In this document: one piece after another, positions 58,349 to 64,000 of the stretch
Layout of the letters: each line of letters begins with the position of its first letter
Numbering within the stretch: the first letter of the stretch is position 1
Source of the DNA: Maricaulis sp048269565
GTDB taxonomy: Bacteria; Pseudomonadota; Alphaproteobacteria; Caulobacterales; Maricaulaceae
Assembly (NCBI RefSeq): GCF_048269565.1
Contig: NZ_JBLXIK010000001.1
Location: forward strand, 434,001 to 498,000
Direction of reading: 5' to 3'
DNA: 64,000 nucleotides
The notes under the pieces: generated by a model
Told to the model about the DNA's origin: nothing
Database searches by the model: none
Seen by the model: the letters and a program-made list of their open reading frames with translations, nothing else
Program-made: the position numbers and the translations under genes

Positions 58349-59392
58349 ATGTTTTTGCGCGATCTTTGGTATTTCGGGGCGCTTTCGAGCGAGCTCAAAC
58401 CGGGCCAGCATCTCCACCGCGAGCTGCTGGGCCAGGCGATCCTGTTCGGCCGCGACCATGAGGGGCGCGCCTTCGCGATGAAGGATGTCTGCCCGCACCG
58501 CGGCATTCTCCTCTCCGGCGGCAAGATGCAATGCCATGACGGCGAGAGCCAGGTTGAATGCCCCTATCATGGCTGGCGTTTCCGCACCGACGGCTCCTGC
58601 GCCGCCATTCCCTCGCTGACCGCCGACCAGGCCGAGGCGATGGACCTCACCAAAATCCGCACCCGCACCTTCCCGCTGCATGAGGATCAGGGCCTGGTCT
58701 GGATCTATTATGGTTCGGAGGACAATCCCGAGCCGGCCATCGCACCGCCGAAGCTGGATCTACCCGAGGGCGAACGCCCCCGCATGGTGATCCATGACGT
58801 CTTCAACTGCCATGTCGATCATGCCGTGATCGGCCTGATGGACCCGGCGCACATCCCCTTCATCCACCGGCAATGGTGGTGGCGATCCGGCAAGTCGGTG
58901 CATGACAAGGCGAAGCAGTTCGGACCGGTCGGGCGCGGTTTTTCGATGCTGCCGCACGTGCCGTCGAAGAATTCCTATCTCTACGCCCTGCTCGGCGAGC
59001 CCCAGACGGAGATCCGCTTCGAGATCCCGGGCCTGCGTACCGAATACGTCAAGGCAGGCGGCAAGCATTTCACCGGTTTCACCGCGGTGACGCCGACGAA
59101 CGAGAACTCCACCGCGATCACCATCGTCGTGTACTGGGATCATCCGCTGTTGCACATCATGCCGAATTTCCTGATCCGCAAGGGGATCGAGATTTTCGTC
59201 GGCCAGGACCGCGAGGCGGTGAATGCGCAGCAGATCGGGCTCGCCTATGATCCCGACCTGATGCTGATCCATGATAGCGATGTGCAGGCGAAATGGTATT
59301 TCGCGCTCAAACGCGCCTGGGCGAAGCATCGCGAAACCGGCGAGCCCTTCGTCAATCCTGTCAAACCCGCCACCCTGAGATGGAGAAGCTGA
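58349..59392 (+). CDS. Rieske [2Fe-2S] aromatic-ring-hydroxylating-type oxygenase, alpha subunit
   Basis: A 347-residue protein. The Rieske cluster ligands are CPHRG (Cys, His) and CPYHGW (Cys, His) spaced by about 20 residues, and the catalytic iron ligands are likely the His residues in CHVDHAVIGLMDPAHIPFIH (His, His and Asp). The overall form resembles vanillate/phenoxybenzoate-type or sterol-like monooxygenases. It would hydroxylate or demethylate an unknown substrate with electrons from an absent ferredoxin/reductase. The stop overlaps the next start (TGATG at 59390-59394). Confidence 0.87.
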   Translation: MFLRDLWYFGALSSELKPGQHLHRELLGQAILFGRDHEGRAFAMKDVCPHRGILLSGGKMQCHDGESQVECPYHGWRFRTDGSCAAIPSLTADQAEAMDLTKIRTRTFPLHEDQGLVWIYYGSEDNPEPAIAPPKLDLPEGERPRMVIHDVFNCHVDHAVIGLMDPAHIPFIHRQWWWRSGKSVHDKAKQFGPVGRGFSMLPHVPSKNSYLYALLGEPQTEIRFEIPGLRTEYVKAGGKHFTGFTAVTPTNENSTAITIVVYWDHPLLHIMPNFLIRKGIEIFVGQDREAVNAQQIGLAYDPDLMLIHDSDVQAKWYFALKRAWAKHRETGEPFVNPVKPATLRWRS

Positions 59393-59601
59393 TGGCCGTC
59401 GATCTGCTAACCGGACTGCTTTATGTCGCCATGCTCGCCGTGGTGATCGTGCTCGGCTTCGGCATTTTCACCCTCTACCGCTCCGGCGACGAGGCGCGCT
59501 CGCGCTCCAACAAGCTGATGCGTCTGCGCATCGTGCTGCAATTCTCCGCGATTGTGCTGATCGTGCTGATCTATTTCGCCAAGCAACACTGGGGCGGCTG
59601 A
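59392..59601 (+). CDS. Twin-transmembrane (HIG1-like) small protein
   Basis: A 69-residue protein with two helices (GLLYVAMLAVVIVLGFGIFT and QFSAIVLIVLIYFAKQ) joined by a basic loop, DEARSRSNKLMRLRIVL. Bacterial HIG1-like twin-TM proteins of this size are found beside cytochrome oxidase or respiratory genes and probably help complex assembly; the present one is coupled to a Rieske oxygenase instead. The first ATG in the good frame at 59392 overlaps the oxygenase stop. Confidence 0.8.
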   Translation: MAVDLLTGLLYVAMLAVVIVLGFGIFTLYRSGDEARSRSNKLMRLRIVLQFSAIVLIVLIYFAKQHWGG

Positions 59602-59610
59602 GCCGGGCGC

Positions 59611-60726
59611 CTAGTCCGGCGTCGCCAGCAGGGCCTGGAAGATGGGCGCCATCGTCGGCGCGACGCGATCGGTGCGGCCGTCATTGAAGGCGATGACCAC
59701 GGCGCGGTCATTTTGCGGGTCCATCACGATCTGCACGAACCACATCGTGTTCGATCCGGCATGCAGCAGACGGCCATTCTGCAGCCCCCAGCCAAACGCA
59801 TAATCGCCGCCGAACGGCGCGGTGTGCAGGGTATGCCAGCTCTCCGCAGTCAGATAATCGCCACCCTCGCCGCGCTCACCCGCGATATGGGCCTGCAGAT
59901 AACGCCCCAGATCCGCCAGTGAGACATGCACGGTGCCGGCCGGCCCGAGCACGGGCGGATTGTCGGCGCGCGGTCCCGGCGGGACAGCGGTCAGGCCGCC
60001 GAGCAGGCCGGAGCGATGGCCGCGTGGCTGGTCGATTTCATCCGCACTGCCCGGAGGCCCGAAGCCGGCCGAGGCCATCCCCAGCGGCTCGAAAACCTCG
60101 CGGACCATCAATGTCTCCCAGCTCTCACCCGTCGCCTGTTCGATCATTGCACCGGCAATGACATAGCCGGCATTGGAATAGAGAAATTCGGTTTCAGCCT
60201 CGGCCGCCGGCCCGGTGCGCAAGATGCGCGCGGCATAGTCCAAGCGCTGCTCGGGCATCGGCCGACCGCCGGTGCCTTCCATCTGGAAGCGGACCATGTC
60301 GACCATGCCGATATTGGCCGGCAGACCGGCGCGATGGCTGAACAGGTGGCGGAAGGTGAGGCCTGAATAGGCCGGATCGATCTCCTCGATCGCGCCGCCA
60401 AGACGTTCGCCGATCGTATCATCCCAGGCGATCACCCCGCGTTCGACCAGCCGTGCGGCCAGGGTGGCGGTCATCGCCTTGGTGTCGGAGCCGAGGTGCC
60501 AGAGATCGTCCGGCGTGACGGCGATATCGCTGCCTGTCGCGCGCACACCGGTAACGCCGATGCGGGCCTCGCCATTCTGCCACAGCATCACGGCGGCAGC
60601 GGGCGAACCGCTGGCCTCGCGTGCGGTCTCGGCCAGCGCGGCGAGCTGCGCATCATTGCTGGCGGGCTGCGCCTGGACAGCCGGGGCCGTCAGCACGGCC
60701 AGGGCCAGTGTGAAACTACGGATCAT
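59611..60726 (-). CDS. Serine hydrolase, class C beta-lactamase-like (second of three)
   Basis: A 371-residue exported protein. The signal MIRSFTLALAVLTAPAVQAQ is followed by the class C fold: SxxK is SDTK (in WHLGSDTKAMTATLA), YxN-like is YSNAGYVIAGA and the C-terminal HxG-like is LLHAGSNTMW. It hydrolyses a serine-accessible amide or ester in the periplasm. Substrate unknown. It converges with the twin-TM gene (9 nt apart). Confidence 0.87.
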   Translation of the reverse strand: MIRSFTLALAVLTAPAVQAQPASNDAQLAALAETAREASGSPAAAVMLWQNGEARIGVTGVRATGSDIAVTPDDLWHLGSDTKAMTATLAARLVERGVIAWDDTIGERLGGAIEEIDPAYSGLTFRHLFSHRAGLPANIGMVDMVRFQMEGTGGRPMPEQRLDYAARILRTGPAAEAETEFLYSNAGYVIAGAMIEQATGESWETLMVREVFEPLGMASAGFGPPGSADEIDQPRGHRSGLLGGLTAVPPGPRADNPPVLGPAGTVHVSLADLGRYLQAHIAGERGEGGDYLTAESWHTLHTAPFGGDYAFGWGLQNGRLLHAGSNTMWFVQIVMDPQNDRAVVIAFNDGRTDRVAPTMAPIFQALLATPD

Positions 60727-60811
60727 GATCTCGTCTTCCCTGTCTCAAGCTGTGACCATGGGGCATGATGCGAGGCTCGCGCCGCGCGCGCCGAAGCGCT
60801 AAACAACACTC

Positions 60812-61387
60812 ATGGTCAAACTCAACAAAATCTACACGCGCACCGGCGATGGCGGGAAAACCCGCCTCGGCGATATGTCGCTCACAGTCAAACACGACCC
60901 CAGGGTCGATGCCTACGGGGATATTGACGAGGCCAATTCCTCCCTGGGACTGGCGCGCGCCGCACTCGGCGGTGGCCATGAACTCGATGCGATCCTGAAA
61001 AGGGTCCAGAATGACATGTTCGACCTCGGCGCCGATCTGTGTGTGCCCGAGAGCGATGAACCGCTCGGCTTTGAACCCCTGCGCATCACTGACGGCCAGG
61101 TGACGCGGCTGGAAACCGAGATCGACGCCCTCAATGCCCGCCTCACCCCGCTCAATTCCTTCATCCTGCCCGGCGGCAGCGAGGCGGCCGCTCGGCTGCA
61201 CCTGTCGCGCACGATCTGCCGCCGTGCCGAACGCAAGGTCTCGGCCCTGATTGCCGGCGACGCCCGCATCAATCCGGCGGCCCTGAAATATCTCAACCGC
61301 CTGTCGGACCTGGTTTTCGTCATGGCGCGCATCGCCAATGATGAAGGGCGCAGCGATGTGCTCTGGGTCCCCGGCGGCGAGCGCTGA
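60812..61387 (+). CDS. Cob(I)yrinic acid a,c-diamide adenosyltransferase, PduO type
   Basis: A 191-residue enzyme. The N-terminal KIYTRTGDGGKTRLGDMSLT is the PduO/ATR-type ATP-binding motif and the C-terminal RTICRRAERKVSALI, with the conserved Arg, completes the active site. It makes adenosylcobalamin from cobalamin and ATP. The substrate is cob(I)alamin from import or salvage; no cobalamin synthesis genes are near. A YceI gene follows after 115 nt. Confidence 0.93.
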   Translation: MVKLNKIYTRTGDGGKTRLGDMSLTVKHDPRVDAYGDIDEANSSLGLARAALGGGHELDAILKRVQNDMFDLGADLCVPESDEPLGFEPLRITDGQVTRLETEIDALNARLTPLNSFILPGGSEAAARLHLSRTICRRAERKVSALIAGDARINPAALKYLNRLSDLVFVMARIANDEGRSDVLWVPGGER

Positions 61388-61502
61388 CGCGCGCCATTCT
61401 TTCCGGCGCGGAAACATCAACTTCCTGCGAGCGGACTCGATTTCCCCGCCCGATGCCCTATTTATTGCGAACCGTTTTCAAGTCATCCCGGAGTTGACCC
61501 CC

Positions 61503-62096
61503 ATGATCCGCCCTTTCCTTGCCGCCGCCCCTGCCGTCCTGCTGGCCTTTTCCAGCGCCATGGCCGAGCCCGTCGCCTATGAGTTCGACCTCACCCATAC
61601 CGAGGTCAGCGCCAGCTGGGAGCACCAGGGTTATTCGCGGCAATCGCTGCAATTCACCGATTTCGCAGGGACGCTGGATCTGGATCTGGAAACCCCTGCC
61701 AATTCCACAGTCGACATCACCTTCAACCTGGTCAGCGGCATGTGGGTCGGCGCGCATCACGAGCGCTTCATCACCCACCTCAATTCCGGTGACTTCTTCG
61801 ACACCGCCGTCACCCCGACCGCGCATTTCGTCGGCACAAGCTTTGAGACCGAAGATGGCGAGACCGGCGTGATGACCGGCAATCTGACGATGAATGGCCA
61901 GACGCATCCAGTCTCCCTCGACGTGACCCTGAACAAGTCCGGCGAGACCCAGGACGGGCGCTCCAAGCTCGGCTTCACCGCCACCGGTTCATTGCTCCGC
62001 TCGGACTGGGATATGGGTTTTGCCGTGCCTTACGTCTCCGATGAGATCCAGCTCTTCATATCGACAGAAGTGACCGAGCCGGCCGCGGCCGAATAG
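61503..62096 (+). CDS. YceI-family periplasmic protein (third of three)
   Basis: A 197-residue exported protein with a signal peptide (RPFLAAAPAVLLAFSSAMAE). The mature part YEFDLTHTEVSASWEHQGYS starts the YceI lipocalin-like barrel, and NLTMNGQTHPVSLDVTLN and FTATGSLLRSDWDMGFAVPY (the family's end strands) follow. It may carry an isoprenoid or quinone ligand as in other YceI proteins. It is not linked to a cytochrome b561 gene, unlike the pair at 8359-10093. ATG at 61503. Confidence 0.9.
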   Translation: MIRPFLAAAPAVLLAFSSAMAEPVAYEFDLTHTEVSASWEHQGYSRQSLQFTDFAGTLDLDLETPANSTVDITFNLVSGMWVGAHHERFITHLNSGDFFDTAVTPTAHFVGTSFETEDGETGVMTGNLTMNGQTHPVSLDVTLNKSGETQDGRSKLGFTATGSLLRSDWDMGFAVPYVSDEIQLFISTEVTEPAAAE

Positions 62097-62106
62097 GCCC
62101 TCGAGA

Positions 62107-62137
62107 CCGATGCTGCAGGGGCAACCTGCAGCATCGG
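62107..62137. terminator. 13-bp hairpin between convergent genes
   Basis: CCGATGCTGCAGG (62107-62119), loop GGCAA, CCTGCAGCATCGG (62125-62137): a perfect 13-bp stem in the 48-nt gap between the YceI gene and the convergent serine hydrolase. Only a weak T-rich tail (TTCGATAC) follows; it likely acts as a two-way terminator. Confidence 0.7.
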
Positions 62138-62144
62138 TTCGATA

Positions 62145-63662
62145 CTAGACCTGTTGCGCCACCGCTGGCGCCGGCCTGACGGCCCGCTTCGGCGGGCTCG
62201 ACCACAGGCTCAGGGCCAGAAGGATGAGCACGGCGAGGACCGCCGGCAGGAGCTGCTCGAATTCATCGACCGGCATCTCGTCGATCAGGATCACCTCGGT
62301 GCGCCACATCACCGAATTGGTGTAAAAAATCCAGACCGCAATACCGGCTCCTATCGCGGACACCACGCACAGCAATAGCCGCACCGTCAGCACAATCGGG
62401 CCACGCGCCCGAGGCGGGCAGGCGAAGCGACGCCGCCCCGCCGCAAGACCTGCAAACAACCAGTAGGCGGCCAGGATTGCCAGCAGACCGGCGAGTCCCG
62501 CGGCCAGACTGATCTGGTGCGTCAGTTCATAGGCCTCATCGCAGACCTGCTCGACCGGCATCTCGCGTGCGGCCGACAGCCAGGCGCAGCTGAGATCGAA
62601 ATCGAGCTGGGCGCCCGAGGTTGCATTGGTCATGAAATAGAAGCCGTCCCCGGTTTCCGGACGGATATAGATCCGGGCATTCCAGCTGGAATTATTGCCG
62701 CCATGCCCGATCAGCAGGCCGCGTGGTGTCTCCAGGCGCGTATAGCTCATGCCGATGCCCGGCGTACCCTCGGACGGTGCGAAGGCCTGGTCGAGCCAGG
62801 ACATTGGCAGCACACCGCCGCCATCAAGATGCGCGCGCAGGAAAGCCTCCATGTCATCGCCTGACATATAGACGCCGGCCGCCGCCAGCGCGACATCGCG
62901 CAGATCGGTGATCTCGCGGCGATAGTAATTGAACGCTGCCGAACGGGTCGGAAGCTCGGCCTCAACGAAGCCGCTATGATCCATGCCCAGCGGGGCGAAG
63001 ACCTGGTCGCGCACATAGGCGTCGAATGTCTGCCCGGTCACATCCTCGACCATCATCTGCAACAAGACATAGCCGCCGCCGGAATAGCTGGGATCCGTGC
63101 CCGGTTCGCGCACCAGCTGGAGCGGCTCATAGGTCTGTGACAGTTCGACGATATCGGCCGGCTGGTCCTCTTCCGGGCTGTAGCCGCCATAGCCGTGGAC
63201 ATTGATGCCGGCGACATGCTGCAGCAGGCGGCGCACGGTGACACCGCTGACGTCGAATTCGCTCTCGGGCAGGGAGAAGCGGGCCAGATAGGGCTGGATT
63301 GGCGCGTCCAGATCAATGCGGCCATCTCGGGCCAGGGCCAGCACGGCCCAGACCGTGACGGGCTTCGAGATCGAGCCGAGATTGAAGGCGGTCTCGCCGG
63401 TGACGGGTGAACCATTGGCCTGCGCCTCGCCGCGCCGTGCCGACCAGATCACCTCGCCATCACGCAGCGCACCGGCGGCAACACCGGCGATCGAATAGCG
63501 CTGCATCGCCCGGTCAAGCACATCGTCGAGCCGGGCCGCCATTTCCTCCGGCGGCGCATCGGCAGCAATCCCGGTGAACGGGCGCCAGTCTGCAGCAATG
63601 AAAGACATCCAGCCCAGCGCCGCCAGGACGGCGGCAAGTCGGACGAGGTTGAGCGTGCGCAT
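62145..63662 (-). CDS. Serine hydrolase with C-terminal membrane domain (third of three)
   Basis: A 505-residue protein starting at ATG 63662 (AAGGAA upstream). It has a signal or anchor segment (TLNLVRLAAVLAALGWMSFI), the class C beta-lactamase fold with SxxK SISK (in FNLGSISKPVTVWAVLA), YxG-like YSGGGYVLLQM and a HxG-like GHGGNNSSW, and then three to four membrane helices (for example LAAGLAGLLAILAAYWLFAG and VRLLLCVVSAIGAGIAVWIF) at the C-terminus. Fusion of this fold to membrane helices suggests a membrane-bound D-aminopeptidase or sensor. Transcribed away from padR. Confidence 0.85.
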   Translation of the reverse strand: MRTLNLVRLAAVLAALGWMSFIAADWRPFTGIAADAPPEEMAARLDDVLDRAMQRYSIAGVAAGALRDGEVIWSARRGEAQANGSPVTGETAFNLGSISKPVTVWAVLALARDGRIDLDAPIQPYLARFSLPESEFDVSGVTVRRLLQHVAGINVHGYGGYSPEEDQPADIVELSQTYEPLQLVREPGTDPSYSGGGYVLLQMMVEDVTGQTFDAYVRDQVFAPLGMDHSGFVEAELPTRSAAFNYYRREITDLRDVALAAAGVYMSGDDMEAFLRAHLDGGGVLPMSWLDQAFAPSEGTPGIGMSYTRLETPRGLLIGHGGNNSSWNARIYIRPETGDGFYFMTNATSGAQLDFDLSCAWLSAAREMPVEQVCDEAYELTHQISLAAGLAGLLAILAAYWLFAGLAAGRRRFACPPRARGPIVLTVRLLLCVVSAIGAGIAVWIFYTNSVMWRTEVILIDEMPVDEFEQLLPAVLAVLILLALSLWSSPPKRAVRPAPAVAQQV

Positions 63663-63678
63663 CGGCAAATTCCTTGGC

Positions 63679-63704
63679 TATAGCAACTACTATGCATTGC
63701 TATA
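63679..63704. promoter_or_regulatory. Inverted repeat, candidate PadR operator
   Basis: TATAGCAA (63679-63686), a 10-nt spacer, TTGCTATA (63697-63704): perfect 8-bp arms. It lies in the 102-nt gap between the divergent serine hydrolase and padR, 17 nt from the hydrolase start. The second arm overlaps a possible -35 (TTGCTA at 63697, with a TAATAC-like -10 at about 63720) of padR, so binding could repress both genes. Confidence 0.6.
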
Positions 63705-63764
63705 TATCTTGCCATAACATAATACAAGGGATACCAATGGCTGCTTCAAAACGGCGAGACATTC

Positions 63765-64000
63765 ATGGCGGACAAGACTGACAAGGCAGGCGTGCTCGAA
63801 CGCTGGATTTCCCAGGCCCGCAAGGGATATTTCGAGATGTTGCTGCTGGCCCGCCTGCAGGCCGGCCGCGCCTATGGCTACCAGGTCGTCGCCAGCCTGA
63901 AGCAGGTGCCCGGCTTCGAAAACCTCGCCGAAGGCACGGTCTATCCGGTGCTGACGCGGATGAAGAATGACGGTCTGGTCACCGCCGAATGGGTGGCCGA
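63765..64000 (+). CDS. PadR-family transcriptional regulator (C-terminal part cut by window edge)
   Basis: The visible 78 N-terminal residues contain RKGYFEMLLLARLQAGRAYG, YQVVASLKQVPGFENLAEGT and VYPVLTRMKNDGLVTAEW, the winged helix-turn-helix of PadR regulators. The start at 63765 is the first ATG without an in-frame stop before it; the nearby ATG at 63737 leads to an early stop. PadR proteins usually repress a divergent or downstream membrane or efflux gene and respond to a small ligand. Its divergent neighbour is the membrane-anchored serine hydrolase. Confidence 0.85.
   Translation, partial: MADKTDKAGVLERWISQARKGYFEMLLLARLQAGRAYGYQVVASLKQVPGFENLAEGTVYPVLTRMKNDGLVTAEWVA

Noticed and set aside
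1..64000. CRISPR array, prophage, integron or insertion sequence
   Set aside because: No regularly spaced direct repeats, integrase, transposase or attC-like sites were seen on either strand.

Overview
The window is high-GC chromosomal DNA from an alphaproteobacterium. The gene set (two-ExbB/two-ExbD TonB locus with DUF3450 and a TPR lipoprotein-like partner, TIGR02301-type protein, alpha-type HNH protein, DmdC-like acyl-CoA dehydrogenase, -35/-10 elements of Caulobacter type) suggests a marine, stalked-bacterium relative of the Maricaulis/Hyphomonas kind; the genus is my inference and was not tested. There is no rRNA, phage, integrase, transposase or CRISPR; two tRNA genes are present. Most genes sit in tightly packed, often translationally coupled (ATGA) operons.

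Layout. 1-2238 (minus): MacAB/LolD-like ABC export system (adaptor, ATPase, permease cut by the window edge). 2393-4526 (minus): bdhA-VOC-NUDIX-TIGR02301 operon. 4527-5062: an unusual intergenic region with a plus-strand intrinsic terminator and a probable 30-codon gene with its own promoter and strong ribosome binding site. 5063-10093 (minus): possible six-gene run YceI-cytochrome b561-YceI-Sua5-GlcD-like oxidase-YaaA. 10224-13578: acyl-CoA dehydrogenase, ParDE toxin-antitoxin pair, small stress/membrane proteins. 13800-15900 (plus): small membrane protein, YbjQ-family protein and two tandem signal peptidases I. 15946-23028 (plus): SDR, histone-deacetylase-like enzyme, histidine phosphatase, then xseB-ispA-dxs-GNAT-tlyA (isoprenoid precursor supply). 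23042-27087 (minus): two glycine-zipper cell-envelope proteins, aroC and a minimal J-domain protein. 27176-30518: pdxH, DUF1499, and an MBL hydrolase/ATP-grasp pair.

30882-35250 holds an oligopeptide ABC importer made of two permeases and a lipoprotein binding protein, interrupted by a divergent periplasmic protein and with no ATPase gene. 35320-38422: DUF3667 membrane protein and SppA. 38610-39017: tRNA-Pro(CGG) and tRNA-Gln(TTG). 39598-45475: the complete TonB energy-transduction operon, closed by an intrinsic terminator and followed by a second, solitary TonB and a prolyl-oligopeptidase-like lipoprotein. Together with the Opp genes, this points to a lifestyle built on outer-membrane import and breakdown of peptides.

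48832-64000 is a mosaic of single genes and short operons: msrB/MFS, DoxX-like, a 750-bp non-coding stretch with a branched RNA-like inverted repeat and two palindromic interspersed repeats, an XRE regulator fused to two membrane helices, three class-C-beta-lactamase-like serine hydrolases, HNH endonuclease, HEAT-repeat protein, gluQ, a Rieske oxygenase with a twin-TM partner, a PduO-type cobalamin adenosyltransferase, a third YceI protein and, at the right edge, a PadR regulator (cut) behind a perfect 8-bp inverted repeat.

The most interesting unexplained items are the 30-aa gene at 4885-4977, the branched structure at 51144-51275, the ATP-grasp/MBL pair, and the paired arginine/glycine-zipper proteins. 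I did not find a clearly new multi-gene defence or mobile system.
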